Shown: piece after piece, positions 42,539 to 53,665 of the stretch | Layout of the letters: every line of letters begins with the position of its first letter | Position numbering within the stretch: position 1 is the first letter of the stretch | Assembly: GCA_013215095.1 (NCBI GenBank) | Contig: JABSPM010000062.1 | Coordinates: 1 to 64,000, forward strand | Source: Flavobacteriaceae bacterium | GTDB taxonomy: Bacteria > Bacteroidota > Bacteroidia > Flavobacteriales > Flavobacteriaceae | Direction of reading: 5' to 3' | Length of the DNA: 64,000 bases | Notes under the pieces: generated by a model | What the model was told of the DNA's origin: nothing | Database searches by the model: none | What the model saw: only the letters and a program-made list of their open reading frames with translations | Program-made: the position numbers and the translations under genes

Positions 42539-45160
42539 TTAAAACAAACTTATTTGTGTTTCATCATTACCTTCATTTTCTTGTTTTGCGCTTGAATTTT
42601 CAGACACGATTTCTTCATCTACAACTTCAAATTCATCGGCTGGCGTAGTTTCTGGTGCTTCATAAGGCAAAGATTCTAATAGATTTATTTGGTTTACTTT
42701 ATATTTTGTCAATTGATTTCCTAAAGCTGTAATTCCTTTTATATTAATAAATTCTTCGAGATTAACCTCTAAATTATCTCTACGATCCTTACCACGTTCT
42801 TTTGCATAGATCACTTCTGCCATTGGTTTCCAATCGGTAGATACAATTTCCAATTGGGAATCTTGATGATTGGAAATAAAGACGTCTTCTCTACCTTCAT
42901 TTTCTACTAAGAAACGTTTGACATAATAACGCTGCTTTTCACCATCAAAATATATTACAGATATAGGTTTTTTTGGTATCCATTTTTCTATGATAATCAT
43001 ATCTGTATCAAAATGTGCTGTGAGTTCAGGTATTATGGTTTTTACAATTCCAGATTGTGTGATAATTAAAATACGATCTTCACCTCTAAATTCTCCAATA
43101 AGATCGCCACGGCCATCTACATTTAAACGTCTAACTGCATCATCAAACCAGATTTTTCTTGGTTTTAAAGTACTTAGTCCCTTTTCTTTAAAATCTACGC
43201 GTTTAATTGTGTATTTCGTTACTAGATTTCCTTTAGAAGCACGTCCTTTAATTAAGATATCGGCAAAATCCATATCCCATTTCAATTTTTTCACGCTACC
43301 TACTTGACGCAAGGCAATTGAAACGATTTCTGCTTCGCCATTTGGATTAGCCGAAAAATACAACAATACCGACCCTTTATTACCATTGGTTAAGTCATAC
43401 GTTCTATCTCTTGTAATGCTAGTAACTGCAAAACGTTTGGTATAGGATGCACCACCTTTGCCATCGCGATAAATCATATTATAAATTGTACGTTTATCCT
43501 TCTTTTTAAATACGGCGACGTGGATAATATGTTTACCTATAAAGGTTTTATTATCTACCCGAGTGACCATCATTTTTCCTTCTTTTGTAAATACAATAAT
43601 GTCATCAATATCACTGCAATCCGCAACATACTCATCTTTACGAAGCGATGTACCTATAAAACCTTCTTCTCTATTAACATAAAGTTTCGTGTTTCTAATA
43701 ACCACCTTGCTTGCATCTACATCATCAAAAATTCTTATTTCTGTTTTGCGTGCTCTATTTTCCCCGTAATCTTTTTTTAAGCGTTGAAAATAGGCAATAG
43801 CATATTCGATAAGATGGGCCAAATGATGTTTAACTTCAGCAATTTGGGCTTCTAATGCTTCAATTTTTTGTTGGGCTTTATCGATATCAAATTTAGAAAT
43901 ACGTTTAATTCTTATTTCTGTCAAACGCGTAATGTCATCCACCGTAATCTTTCGTTTTAAGTGTGTTATGTGTGGTTGAAGACCTTTGTGAATAGCATTA
44001 ATTACACCATCCCATGTTTCTTCTTCCTCAATATCACGATAGATTCGATTTTCTATAAAAATGCGTTCTAAACTTGCAAAGTGCCATTGCTCTTCAAGTT
44101 CATTACGTTTTATTTCTAATTCTTTTTTTAATAACTGAACAGTGTTATCTGTGGAGCGTCTTAATATCTCAGACACCCCAATAAACAAGGGCTTATTATC
44201 TTCAATAATACAACCTAATGGCGAAATTGATGTTTCACAATTGGTAAATGCATATAAGGCATCTATAGTTTTGTCTGGAGATATTCCTGAGGGCAAATGC
44301 ACCAAAATTTCAACTTCAGCCGCTGTATTATCTTCAATCCGTTTAATTTTAATTTTCCCTTTATCATTAGCTTTTAAGATAGAGTCAATTAAACTAGAGG
44401 TTGTGGTTGCGAAGGGAATTTCGGTGATTACCAATGTGTTTTTATTGCGTTGAGAAATTCTAGCACGACAACGCACCTTCCCTCCTCTTAAACCATCATT
44501 GTAATTGGTGAAATCTGCGATTCCTGAAGTTACAAAATCTGGAACTAAAGTAAAGCGTTTGCCTTGTAAATGTTTGATTGAAGCATCTATTAACTCTAAA
44601 AAGTTATGTGGTAAAATTTTTGTAGATAATCCCACTGCAATGCCTTCAGCGCCTTGTGCGAGCAATAGAGGAAACTTTACAGGCAAGTTTATAGGCTCCT
44701 TGCGACGGCCATCATAAGAGGATTGCCATTCTGTTACTTTTGGACTAAAGACAACGTCCAAAGCAAACTTAGATAATCGCGCTTCAATATAACGTGATGC
44801 TGCTGCACGATCTCCAGTAAGAACATTACCCCAGTTTCCTTGGGTGTCAATCAACAAATCTTTTTGTCCAATTTGCACCATGGCATCAGCAATACTTGCG
44901 TCACCATGAGGATGATATTGCATGGTATGACCGACCACATTTGCTACTTTATTATAGCGCCCATCATCCAGATCTTTCATAGAATGCATGATACGCCGTT
45001 GTACTGGCTTAAAGCCATCTTCAATTGCAGGAACTGCACGTTCTAAAATTACATAGGAAGCATAATCTAAAAACCAATCCTTGTACATTCCTGTAACTTT
45101 AGTTATGGTTTCTTGATTGTCTTCTGGGGTATTTAATATGTCGTCGTTTTCTTCTAGCAT
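42539..45160 (-). CDS. parC: DNA topoisomerase IV/gyrase subunit A
   Basis: The 873-residue type IIA topoisomerase breakage-reunion subunit has EDGFKPVQRRIMHSM, HTMQYHPHGDASIADAMVQI, and the catalytic Tyr124 in RAAASRYIEARLS. The coiled-coil gate lies at about 430-480. A beta-pinwheel C-terminal domain with degenerate repeats (GKMMVTRVDNKTFIGKHI, IVKTIIPELTAHF) and an acidic tail follow. It pairs with the ParE-type subunit 48 nt upstream. A true gyrA normally exists elsewhere, so decatenation is the likely main role. Confidence 0.92.
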   Translation of the reverse strand: MLEENDDILNTPEDNQETITKVTGMYKDWFLDYASYVILERAVPAIEDGFKPVQRRIMHSMKDLDDGRYNKVANVVGHTMQYHPHGDASIADAMVQIGQKDLLIDTQGNWGNVLTGDRAAASRYIEARLSKFALDVVFSPKVTEWQSSYDGRRKEPINLPVKFPLLLAQGAEGIAVGLSTKILPHNFLELIDASIKHLQGKRFTLVPDFVTSGIADFTNYNDGLRGGKVRCRARISQRNKNTLVITEIPFATTTSSLIDSILKANDKGKIKIKRIEDNTAAEVEILVHLPSGISPDKTIDALYAFTNCETSISPLGCIIEDNKPLFIGVSEILRRSTDNTVQLLKKELEIKRNELEEQWHFASLERIFIENRIYRDIEEEETWDGVINAIHKGLQPHITHLKRKITVDDITRLTEIRIKRISKFDIDKAQQKIEALEAQIAEVKHHLAHLIEYAIAYFQRLKKDYGENRARKTEIRIFDDVDASKVVIRNTKLYVNREEGFIGTSLRKDEYVADCSDIDDIIVFTKEGKMMVTRVDNKTFIGKHIIHVAVFKKKDKRTIYNMIYRDGKGGASYTKRFAVTSITRDRTYDLTNGNKGSVLLYFSANPNGEAEIVSIALRQVGSVKKLKWDMDFADILIKGRASKGNLVTKYTIKRVDFKEKGLSTLKPRKIWFDDAVRRLNVDGRGDLIGEFRGEDRILIITQSGIVKTIIPELTAHFDTDMIIIEKWIPKKPISVIYFDGEKQRYYVKRFLVENEGREDVFISNHQDSQLEIVSTDWKPMAEVIYAKERGKDRRDNLEVNLEEFINIKGITALGNQLTKYKVNQINLLESLPYEAPETTPADEFEVVDEEIVSENSSAKQENEGNDETQISLF

Positions 45161-45208
45161 TTATGCTTGTTTAATAGCTATTGTTTAAATACGTATTGTT
45201 TGCCTTTT

Positions 45209-47068
45209 TTAATTTTCGTCATCTACAAAATCCAATTCCACCTTTAGATTATTTATAATAAATTCTTGTCGTGTTGGTGTGTTTTTTCCCATATAAAACG
45301 TCAAAAGCTCTTCAATAGACATACTTTTGTCTAGCATAACGGGATCTAGACGAATGTCATCACCTATGAAATATTTAAATTCATCGGGAGAAATTTCACC
45401 CAAACCTTTAAATCGTGTAATCTCTGGTTTCGGCTTCAATTTTTCTATGGCATTACGTCGTTCTTGATCGGAATAACAATAAATGGTTTCTTTTTTATTT
45501 CTAACCCTAAATAAAGGGGTTTGTAAGATATAAAGATGACCTTCTTTAATCACTTCTGGGAAAAATTGTAGAAAAAAAGTTATTAATAGCAAACGAATAT
45601 GCATGCCATCTACATCGGCATCTGTTGCAATAACAATATTGTTATACCTTAAATCTTCTATAGATTCTTCTATATTTAAGGCGGCTTGCAACAAATTAAA
45701 TTCTTCGTTTTCGTAAACGATTTTTTTACTTAATCCATAAGAATTTAAAGGTTTTCCTTTAAGGCTAAAGACAGCTTGCGTGTTTACATCACGTGATTTT
45801 GTAATACTACCAGATGCCGAGTCACCCTCAGTAATAAACAATGTGGTTTCTAAACGTCTGTCTTTTTTGAGATCGCCCAAATGCACACGGCAATCTCTAA
45901 GTTTTTTATTATGAAGATTTGCTTTTTTTGCACGTTCCTTTGCGATTTTACGTATTCCTGAAAGCTCTTTTCTTTCGCGTTCAGCTTGTAAAATTTTGCG
46001 CTGAATGCCTTCTGCAACTTCCGCGTTTTTATGTAAAAAATTATCTAAATAGCGTTTTACAAAATCGTTAATAAAGGTACGTACCGTTGGTAATTCTCCT
46101 CCCATTTCTGTAGAGCCCAATTTAGTCTTGGTCTGACTTTCAAAAACTGGCTCCATCACTTTGACTGCTATTGCAGCAATCACAGATTTTCTAATATCCG
46201 AAGCATCGTAATTTTTACCATAAAATTCTCTTATTGTTTTTACAAATGCTTCTCTAAATGCAGCGAGATGCGTCCCCCCTTGTGTGGTGTTTTGCCCATT
46301 TACAAATGAATGATATTCCTCACTATACTGGGTTTTACTATGTGTAATGGCTATTTCAATATCTTCAGCTTTAAGATGTACAATAGGATATAGCATATCA
46401 CTTTGGGATGTGTTCTCTTCAAGTAGGTCTTTTAATCCATTTTCACTAAAGTATTTTTCACCATTAAAAACTATGGTCAAACCAGGGTTGAGATACACAT
46501 AATTTTTTAGCATTTTTGAGACATACTCATTCCGAAACTTATAATTCTTGAAAATGGTATTATCTGGAATAAAAGAGACTTTAGTTCCCTTTCGTCTTGA
46601 AGTTTCGTCTAAGTATTCTTGTTTGGTCAACTCTCCACGTTCAAATTCTGCTGAGGCTGATTTTCCGTCTCGTGTAGATTCTACTCTAAAATATGTAGAT
46701 AAGGCATTAACCGCTTTGGTACCTACACCATTTAATCCTACCGATTTTTTAAAAGCTCTAGAATCATATTTCCCTCCAGTATTCATTTTGGAGACGACAT
46801 CAACTACTTTTCCTAGGGGAATACCACGACCATAGTCTCGTACAATAACCTTATTACCTTGAATAGAAATTTCAATGGTTTTTCCAGCCCCCATAACGTA
46901 CTCATCAATAGAGTTATCTAAGACCTCCTTAACTAAAATATAAATACCATCATCTGCGGATGAACCATCACCCAATTTACCAATGTACATTCCAGGGCGC
47001 ATTCTAATGTGCTCTTTCCAGTCTAATGAACGAATGTTCTTTTCTGTATAATTGGATTGCTCAGCCAT
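45209..47068 (-). CDS. parE: DNA topoisomerase IV subunit B
   Basis: The 619-residue ATPase subunit has [10 protein letters not shown] at the N-terminus. GHKL motifs are [28 protein letters not shown] and [15 protein letters not shown]. The TOPRIM domain has [13 protein letters not shown] and [18 protein letters not shown], and the C-terminus has [13 protein letters not shown]. Its length is that of ParE rather than the longer GyrB forms. It is followed by parC in one unit. Confidence 0.93.
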   Translation of the reverse strand: MAEQSNYTEKNIRSLDWKEHIRMRPGMYIGKLGDGSSADDGIYILVKEVLDNSIDEYVMGAGKTIEISIQGNKVIVRDYGRGIPLGKVVDVVSKMNTGGKYDSRAFKKSVGLNGVGTKAVNALSTYFRVESTRDGKSASAEFERGELTKQEYLDETSRRKGTKVSFIPDNTIFKNYKFRNEYVSKMLKNYVYLNPGLTIVFNGEKYFSENGLKDLLEENTSQSDMLYPIVHLKAEDIEIAITHSKTQYSEEYHSFVNGQNTTQGGTHLAAFREAFVKTIREFYGKNYDASDIRKSVIAAIAVKVMEPVFESQTKTKLGSTEMGGELPTVRTFINDFVKRYLDNFLHKNAEVAEGIQRKILQAERERKELSGIRKIAKERAKKANLHNKKLRDCRVHLGDLKKDRRLETTLFITEGDSASGSITKSRDVNTQAVFSLKGKPLNSYGLSKKIVYENEEFNLLQAALNIEESIEDLRYNNIVIATDADVDGMHIRLLLITFFLQFFPEVIKEGHLYILQTPLFRVRNKKETIYCYSDQERRNAIEKLKPKPEITRFKGLGEISPDEFKYFIGDDIRLDPVMLDKSMSIEELLTFYMGKNTPTRQEFIINNLKVELDFVDDEN

Positions 47069-47144
47069 AACAAAATAATTGGATATGTCGCTAATATAAC
47101 ATTTCGGCTGAAAATAAGAAACTCTAAAATCACAAAGTAATTAA

Positions 47145-47177
47145 CAAAAAAGCCAACGCTTTCAAAGGCATTGGCTT
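47145..47177 (-). terminator. ychF terminator
   Basis: AAGCCAACGC and GCATTGGCTT form a 10-bp stem with one mismatch and an 8-base loop. The A-run at 47145-47150 supplies a T-tract on the minus strand, about 30 bases after the ychF stop. Confidence 0.8.
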
Positions 47178-47204
47178 AAAACTATTATACGTTAAATTTA
47201 AAAA

Positions 47205-48299
47205 TTAAACATTAAACAAAAAATGCATCACGTCACCATCCATTACGGTATATGTTTTTCCTTCTACTCGCATTTTACCTGCTTCTTTCACTTTAGTTTC
47301 GCTACCATAAGCTACATAGTCGTCATAGCCTATAACTTCTGCTCTAATAAAACCTTTCTCAAAGTCGGTATGAATAACTCCTGCAGCTTGTGGTGCAGTT
47401 GAACCCACCGTGACAGTCCATGCCCTAACCTCTTTCTTCCCAGCAGTAAAATAGGTTTGTTGATTTAATAATTTATATGCTGAACGAATTAATTTTGATG
47501 CTCCTGGTTCTTCCAGCCCTATGTCTTGCAAAAACATTTGACGTTCTTCAAAATCATCAAGTTCATTAATGTCTGCTTCAGTACCAACTGCAAGTATTAA
47601 GACTTCTGCTTTTTCGTCTTTAACTGCTGTTTTTACCTGTTCTACATAAACATTACCTGATACCGCACTACCTTCATCAACATTACAAACATACATTACT
47701 GGCTTATCGGTAATTAACTGCAGTGGTTTTACATAGTCGTTATAGGCATTTTCATCAAAATCTATAGCACGTACAGATATTCCTGCTTCTAAGGATGTCT
47801 TAATTTTCAGTAAAACATCATATTCTTTTTGTGCGTTTTTATCTCCAGTTTTGGCAGCCCTTCCAATCTTATCGGCTTTTTTTTCAACAGATTCTAAATC
47901 TTTTAATTGCAATTCAATATCTATAGTTTCTTTATCTCTAATAGGGTCTATACTCCCATCTACATGTACAACGTTATCATTGTCAAAACAACGCAAGACA
48001 TGAAGAATAGCATCTGTTTCTCTGATATTGCCTAAGAATTGATTTCCTAAACCCTCTCCTTTACTTGCTCCTTTAACCAATCCTGCTATATCTACGATTT
48101 CTACAGTTGCTGGAATTACGCGCTCTGGTTCTACAAGCAATTCTAACTTTGCTAACCTTGGGTCTGGCACATTAACAACTCCAATATTCGGTTCTATTGT
48201 ACAAAACGGAAAGTTTGCACTTTGCGCTTTGGCGTTTGATAAACAATTAAATAAGGTTGATTTACCTACGTTTGGTAATCCTACAATTCCGGCTTTCAT
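47205..48299 (-). CDS. ychF: Redox-regulated ATPase YchF (Obg-like)
   Basis: The 364-residue P-loop protein has MKAGIVGLPNVGKSTLFNCL (Walker A), VDIAGLVKGASKGEGLGNQF (switch), a coiled-coil insertion near 130-200, and NVDEG in place of the GTP-specific NKxD. This explains its ATP preference. The C-terminal TGS domain (RAWTVTVGSTAPQAAGVIHT) is complete. It binds ribosomes and is linked to oxidative stress control. It is a single gene. Confidence 0.96.
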   Translation of the reverse strand: MKAGIVGLPNVGKSTLFNCLSNAKAQSANFPFCTIEPNIGVVNVPDPRLAKLELLVEPERVIPATVEIVDIAGLVKGASKGEGLGNQFLGNIRETDAILHVLRCFDNDNVVHVDGSIDPIRDKETIDIELQLKDLESVEKKADKIGRAAKTGDKNAQKEYDVLLKIKTSLEAGISVRAIDFDENAYNDYVKPLQLITDKPVMYVCNVDEGSAVSGNVYVEQVKTAVKDEKAEVLILAVGTEADINELDDFEERQMFLQDIGLEEPGASKLIRSAYKLLNQQTYFTAGKKEVRAWTVTVGSTAPQAAGVIHTDFEKGFIRAEVIGYDDYVAYGSETKVKEAGKMRVEGKTYTVMDGDVMHFLFNV

Positions 48300-48430
48300 C
48301 TATGAAGTATTTATTTTTTAACCCAAATTTCACTTTTTTGGGACTGCAAATGTAATTATTTCTCATTATTATACATTACAATCGTAACAAATAAAAAGCG
48401 TGCTCGTCAAAACTTTATAAAACTGAATCA

Positions 48431-49903
48431 ATGATAAAAAAAATATTTTTTGCGATTTATAGGTTTAAAATTCGTTTTTAGTTTTGGTCAAAATATTACG
48501 GCCAAACTTTTAGATGCGAGCAATAGCCCTATTCCATATGCAACTATAAAACGGGTAAAAATAAAGGTGTTATAAGCAACGAAGAAGGTTTATTTACTAT
48601 TCATCAAAATGAATTAGAAAATCATACTATTGAAATTAGCTGTCTTGGGTTTGCAACTGCAACATTAACCCTTGAAGAGATTAAAAATACAAATAATATT
48701 ATCATTCTTGAAACTTATATTAGCGAGTTAAATCAAGTATTTCTAAGTAATAAGGCTATAGATCCCAAAACGATTATAGCTAAGGCAAATGAAAATTTAT
48801 CTCAGAATTATAAAAATAAAAATCAAGATTATCACTTATTCTACAGAAAGAGCTCTACTGTAAAATTCAATAATTTAAGTACAGAAATCAAAAAAGCATC
48901 AGGAATTCGAAAAAAACATCTTGTCAATGCTAATTTAGCTTTAGATTCTCTAAACCGTGCTATCAAAAATAACAATGCAGTTCATTTTAGAGATTATCTT
49001 GCTAATTTTTATGTTAAAGATGAAAACAACACAAAACTTAATATTCACAAGATAACCAGTCTTTTAGACCAAAAGAAAAATTTTTCTATAGAGAATATTC
49101 AAAGTAAAATACAAACCATTATTCTTAAATATTTGGACACCACAAAAACATTTAAGATTAAAACTGGTATTCTCAAAATAGAAGATTCACTAGATCTCAA
49201 GGCTTCTAGAGAACAAAGCAATAGAATGACTTACGATCTGGAACCACTAAATAAGGATACTTTTACCTTATTAAAGGCATCTCAGAATTATGAAAATACA
49301 TTATTACGTTCTCTTCTTAATACAGATGACTATGAATACAGTTTTGAAGGCACCACAGGTTTTAATAACGAATTGGTTTATATTATCAACTACAAACCAA
49401 AACGTTCTAAATCAAAATTTTCAGGAAAATTGTATGTCGCAGATGAAACCTTTGCCATACTAAAAATAGACTATCGTTTTGCTAAAGGCAAACGCGGTGA
49501 AAAAGTGAACCTAAAGTTTTTATTAGGTATTCAATATGAAGAAAACATAAAGCGAGGCATCATTATATTCCATAAATCTGAAGATGGTGTTTATTATCCC
49601 CATTACATTAAAGAAGAAAGAGGAAATTTTTTCTTTATTGATAGATCACTCAAATTTATTGAAAATAGTGCATCAAAAAACAAAGTAACTTTTAATTTCT
49701 TAATAGAAGGACGTGCTAGAGAGAAGCGTGAAATGTATTTTATAAGACATTCTTATTTGAAGAATTCTACTTATGACGCCTATGAGCAAAAGGAAAATGT
49801 CAAATTCCAAAAGTTATCACAATATGATCCTAATATATGGAAAACATACAATGCAATAGAGCCAATTGAGGAAATGAAACAATTTAAAGGTGCAACAGAT
49901 TAA
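48431..49903 (+). pseudogene. CarboxypepD_reg-like surface protein with two 5' frameshifts
   Basis: The coding trace begins at ATG 48431 (MIKKIFFAI), shifts frame near 48455 to give IGLKFVFSFGQNITAKLLDA and SNSPIPYATIK, and shifts again near 48550 to TGKNKGVISNEEGLFTIHQN. From there it stays open to 49903 (about 450 codons). The family is a periplasmic/outer-membrane protein with an N-terminal CarboxypepD_reg-like domain and a large C-terminal region, as in many Bacteroidota. Both shifts are single-base length changes in short T and A runs. Without correction, only an internal start at TTG 49133 or later gives protein. A sequencing error or phase variation is an alternative to decay. Confidence 0.75.
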
Positions 49904-49943
49904 TCAATTTTTTGATACCAGACTGTATAGGATTTAGTTTTTT

Positions 49944-50306
49944 TTAAAATGATGATCCAAAAGGATGCATGAAATGCTGTTTAGCAAATAACTGGTCATC
50001 AGTTTCAATACTATCAGTATCGGGAACACAACAGTCTACTGGACAAACGGCTGCACACTGAGGTTCGTCATGAAATCCTTTGCATTCTGTACATTTATCT
50101 GGCACTATATAATAAAATTCGTCACTAATAGGCTCCTGCGATTCATCTGCATCAGCTTTGCGACCATTTGGCAGTACAATATTACCAGACAAACTTGTTC
50201 CATCATTATACCTCCAATCATCAGCCGCTTCATAAATAGCTGTATTAGGGCATTCTGGCTCACAAGCACCACAGTTAATACATTCGTCTGTTATAATTAT
50301 TGCCAT
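49944..50306 (-). CDS. 2[4Fe-4S] ferredoxin
   Basis: The protein has 120 residues from ATG 50306. The first cluster motif [12 protein letters not shown] lies near residues 9-20, and the second, [18 protein letters not shown], near 74-91 has the longer loop of the YfhL/Alvin family. It is a cytoplasmic electron carrier. The hydrophobic upstream extension in the frame to 50402 is intergenic DNA carrying the divergent promoter, so I reject it. It is divergent from the LuxC-like reductase gene, a recurring neighbour in flavobacteria. Confidence 0.93.
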   Translation of the reverse strand: MAIIITDECINCGACEPECPNTAIYEAADDWRYNDGTSLSGNIVLPNGRKADADESQEPISDEFYYIVPDKCTECKGFHDEPQCAAVCPVDCCVPDTDSIETDDQLFAKQHFMHPFGSSF

Positions 50307-50331
50307 AATAATATTTAAATTTAGTTTTGCA

Positions 50332-50339
50332 TAAATTTG
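50332..50339 (+). promoter_or_regulatory. -7 box for the luxC-like/serC/serA unit
   Basis: TAAATTTG is a perfect TAnnTTTG, about 44 bases before ATG 50383. No -33 element is seen at the usual distance. Confidence 0.45.
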
Positions 50340-50382
50340 CAAACACAAAAATAACGCCAAAAAAAGTGTTATACAAGAAATA

Positions 50383-51444
50383 ATGAACAACAAAACTAAC
50401 AATCTAGAACCGTTTATAGAATTGGGTCACTTTCTAAGTCAATTCACTCAAAATGGGTTTGAACGCAAGACAACTGTAAAGTATAATGATCTGTTTTTCG
50501 ATGGATTTAAACATCAAATTAAACAGGCTAAAGCACATAATGGCTGGTTTACGAAGACCAATGTGCTATATGCTATTGAAAGCTGGGCAAAAGCATTGAC
50601 TCAAGAGCACTTAAAAACCTGGTTAAAACCTTATGAAGCAAAGGTAATAACACCTAAAAAGGTCGCTATTATCATGGCAGGTAACATTCCATTAGTTGGG
50701 TTTCATGACTTTTTAGCCGTACTTATTACAGGACATCATGTTTTGGTAAAACAATCTTCAAATGATAAGCACTTGCTCCCATTAATAGCAAAATATCTCG
50801 AATATGTTGCTCCCAATTTTAAAGGGCGTATACAATTTACGGATGACAAACTTAAAGATTTTGATGCAGTCATTGCAACAGGTAGTAATAATACTGCGCG
50901 ATATTTTGAACATTATTTCAAAAACAAACCTAGTATTATTAGAAAAAATAGAAATTCGATAGCTATTATAGACGGTAGTGAATCGGAAGAGCAAATGAAA
51001 GCTTTATCAAATGACATCTTCAAATACTACGGACTTGGTTGTAGAAACGTTTCTAAACTGTTTGTACCTAAAAATTACGATTTTAATGCCTTTTTTCAGG
51101 GAATTTATGATTGGCATCCTATTATTAATGACCAAAAATATGCTAATAACTATGATTATAATAAAGCGGTATATCTTATGAGTGAATTTGATATGTTAGA
51201 AAATGGATTTTTAATGATTAAAGAAGATACAAGTTACGCTTCCCCAATTGCCACAGTTTTTTATGAATACTATGATTCTAAAGCAACACTAAAAACCAAA
51301 ATTGAAACGGATAAAGACCAGATTCAGTGCGTTGTTGCAAATGAATTTTCATCTGATGAAATTGCATTTGGTCAAACTCAAAATCCAAAATTATGGGATT
51401 ATGCCGATGGTATTGACACTATCGCATTTTTATTAAATTTATAA
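50383..51444 (+). CDS. Acyl-CoA reductase, LuxC family
   Basis: This 353-residue aldehyde-dehydrogenase-fold protein has the LuxC pattern: [60 protein letters not shown] and the nucleophile Cys220 in [11 protein letters not shown]. It would reduce an acyl-CoA or acyl-protein to an aldehyde with NAD(P)H. No other lux genes are present, so this is not bioluminescence. Bacteroidota carry it stand-alone, usually next to ferredoxin and the serine genes, and the physiological acyl substrate is unknown. Confidence 0.9.
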   Translation: MNNKTNNLEPFIELGHFLSQFTQNGFERKTTVKYNDLFFDGFKHQIKQAKAHNGWFTKTNVLYAIESWAKALTQEHLKTWLKPYEAKVITPKKVAIIMAGNIPLVGFHDFLAVLITGHHVLVKQSSNDKHLLPLIAKYLEYVAPNFKGRIQFTDDKLKDFDAVIATGSNNTARYFEHYFKNKPSIIRKNRNSIAIIDGSESEEQMKALSNDIFKYYGLGCRNVSKLFVPKNYDFNAFFQGIYDWHPIINDQKYANNYDYNKAVYLMSEFDMLENGFLMIKEDTSYASPIATVFYEYYDSKATLKTKIETDKDQIQCVVANEFSSDEIAFGQTQNPKLWDYADGIDTIAFLLNL

Positions 51445-51516
51445 GGTAAATTATTTACTTTTATCATGAGTAATTAACGAATTAATTCAGACCTTTACAC
51501 TTAAAATTTTCAAACT

Positions 51517-52578
51517 ATGAAGAAACATAATTTTAGTGCTGGACCATGTATTTTGCCGCAAGAAGTCATGCAGCAAACTGCTGCTGCAGTTTTAGATTAC
51601 GACAATGGTTTATCGCTTATAGAAATCTCGCATAGAAGTAAAGCCTTTGTAGATATTATGGAAAACGCAAGAGCGTTGGTTTTAGAACATTTACAACTAG
51701 AAGGCAAAGGCTACAAAGTTTTATTCCTACAAGGAGGTGCTAGTACCCAATTTTTAATGGTAGCTCTTAACTTATTAGAAAAAAGAGCAGGTTATCTTAA
51801 TACTGGAACTTGGAGTAAAAAGGCAATTAAAGAGGCTCAAATTTTTGATGATATCTACGAAGTAGCCTCTTCAGAAAATGCCAATTACAATTATATTCCA
51901 AAAGGATATGACATTCCAAAGGAGTATGACTATTTCCACTGTACTTCCAACAACACGATTTTTGGAACACAGATGAAAGATTTCCCTGAATGTGATATTC
52001 CTTTCGTTTGTGATATGAGTAGTGATATTTTTTCACGTCAATTAGATTTTACAAAATTTGACCTTATTTACGCTGGGGCACAAAAAAATATGGGCCCTGC
52101 AGGAACTACACTAGTAATAGTCAAAGAAGATATTTTAGGACAAGTCTCTCGTCATATACCATCTATGATGGACTATAAAGTACATATTAGTAAAAGCAGT
52201 ATGTTTAATACACCACCAGTTTTTGCGGTATATACTTCAATGTTAACCCTAGAATGGTTAAAAAAACTTGGAGGTATTGCATCCATTGAGAAAATCAACG
52301 AGAAAAAAGCACGATTAATGTATTCTGAAATTGACCTCAATCCCCTATTTAAAGGGTTTGCAACAAAAGAAGACCGTTCATTTATGAATGCTACGTTTAC
52401 CTTAGTCAATGAAGATCTTAAAGAGACGTTTGACACCATGTGGAAAGACGCAGGCATTAATGGTTTAAATGGACACAGAAGTGTTGGTGGTTATAGAGCT
52501 TCAATGTATAATGCTCTGCCTTTAGATAGCGTAAAAGTATTGGTCGAAGTTATGAGTGAATTAGAAAGAAAAGCATAA
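51517..52578 (+). CDS. serC: Phosphoserine aminotransferase
   Basis: The 353-residue class V aminotransferase begins KKHNFSAGPCILPQEVMQQT, the SerC signature. The PLP lysine lies in IYAGAQKNMGPAGTT, and GLNGHRSVGGYRASMYNALP near the end binds the phosphate. It converts 3-phosphohydroxypyruvate with glutamate to phosphoserine. It lies 8 nt before serA, so both steps are co-transcribed; serB is not in the window. Confidence 0.96.
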   Translation: MKKHNFSAGPCILPQEVMQQTAAAVLDYDNGLSLIEISHRSKAFVDIMENARALVLEHLQLEGKGYKVLFLQGGASTQFLMVALNLLEKRAGYLNTGTWSKKAIKEAQIFDDIYEVASSENANYNYIPKGYDIPKEYDYFHCTSNNTIFGTQMKDFPECDIPFVCDMSSDIFSRQLDFTKFDLIYAGAQKNMGPAGTTLVIVKEDILGQVSRHIPSMMDYKVHISKSSMFNTPPVFAVYTSMLTLEWLKKLGGIASIEKINEKKARLMYSEIDLNPLFKGFATKEDRSFMNATFTLVNEDLKETFDTMWKDAGINGLNGHRSVGGYRASMYNALPLDSVKVLVEVMSELERKA

Positions 52579-52586
52579 ATATAGAA

Positions 52587-53540
52587 ATGAAAATATTAGC
52601 AAACGATGGTATATCTCAAAGTGGTATTGATGTATTAAAAAAATCTGGATTTGAGGTAATTACAACAAAAGTAGCCCAAGAACAATTGGCTAACTTTATT
52701 AATACGGAACATATTGATGTGGTACTTGTTCGTAGCGCTACAACGGTAAGAAAGGACGTTATTGACAGCTGTCCCAATTTAAAAATTATTGGCCGCGGTG
52801 GTGTTGGAATGGATAATATTGATGTAGATTATGCACGCTCTAAAGGTTTACATGTCATCAATACGCCAGCAGCCTCTTCTAGTTCGGTTGCAGAACTTGT
52901 ATTTGCGCATTTATTTGGTGGTGTACGATACCTGCATGACGCTAATAGAAACATGCCATTAGATGGAGACTCTCAATTTAAAAACTTAAAGAAAGCATAT
53001 GCTTCTGGAAAAGAATTGAGAGGCAAAACATTAGGTATTATTGGATTTGGACGTATTGGTCAAGCTACAGCTAAAATCGCCTTAGGTGTTGGTATGAAAG
53101 TAATTGCATTTGACCCTTTTATTGAAAGTGCCATTATTAATCTGGACTTCTTTGATGGGCAAACTTTAGATTTTAAAATCGATACCATTTCAAAAGAGGA
53201 CGTTTTAAAATGTTCAGATTTTATTACACTGCATGTACCTGCTCAAAAAGACTACGTTATAGGAAAAACCGAATTTGATTTAATGAAGGATGACGTTGGT
53301 ATTGTTAATGCTGCTCGTGGTGGTGTCATCGATGAAGTTGCTTTAATTGATGCTTTAGAAAACAATAAGTTATCTTTTGCTGCTCTTGACACTTTTGAAA
53401 ACGAGCCTACGCCAGCTATAAAAGTGCTAATGAATCAAAAAGTATCATTAACGCCACATATTGGAGCTGCTACCAAAGAAGCACAGAATAGAATTGGAAC
53501 GGAATTAGCTTCACAAATTATTGAACTACTTGTAAAATAA
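52587..53540 (+). CDS. serA: D-3-phosphoglycerate dehydrogenase, short form
   Basis: The 317-residue D-2-hydroxyacid dehydrogenase has GRGGVGMDNIDVDYA, the NAD motif LGIIGFGRIGQATAKIAL, VNAARGGVIDEVALIDAL with the catalytic Arg, and LTPHIGAATKEAQNRIG with the catalytic His. It lacks the C-terminal ACT domain, so it should not be inhibited by serine in the classical way. Position next to serC identifies the substrate. Confidence 0.94.
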   Translation: MKILANDGISQSGIDVLKKSGFEVITTKVAQEQLANFINTEHIDVVLVRSATTVRKDVIDSCPNLKIIGRGGVGMDNIDVDYARSKGLHVINTPAASSSSVAELVFAHLFGGVRYLHDANRNMPLDGDSQFKNLKKAYASGKELRGKTLGIIGFGRIGQATAKIALGVGMKVIAFDPFIESAIINLDFFDGQTLDFKIDTISKEDVLKCSDFITLHVPAQKDYVIGKTEFDLMKDDVGIVNAARGGVIDEVALIDALENNKLSFAALDTFENEPTPAIKVLMNQKVSLTPHIGAATKEAQNRIGTELASQIIELLVK

Positions 53541-53579
53541 AGACTTACATAAAACAATGTGACCAAATTGTAAAATAGG

Positions 53580-53611
53580 AGTCCTAATATATAGATATTG
53601 GGACTTTTTTT
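53580..53611 (+). terminator. Terminator after serA
   Basis: GTCCTAATAT and ATATTGGGAC pair (one G-U) around a 4-base loop, followed by seven T. It is a clear intrinsic terminator about 40 bases after serA. Confidence 0.9.
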
Positions 53612-53665
53612 GTTAAATTGTTCCTATACATTAACCGATAACATAAACCTATAAAATAACTTATT

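Noticed and set aside
50307-50402. Membrane-anchored form of the ferredoxin
   Set aside because: The hydrophobic extension is the intergenic promoter region read in frame; the ferredoxin ATG at 50306 fits the family exactly.
50383-51444. Bioluminescence operon
   Set aside because: luxA, luxB, luxD and luxE are absent. Stand-alone LuxC-like reductases are common in Bacteroidota.
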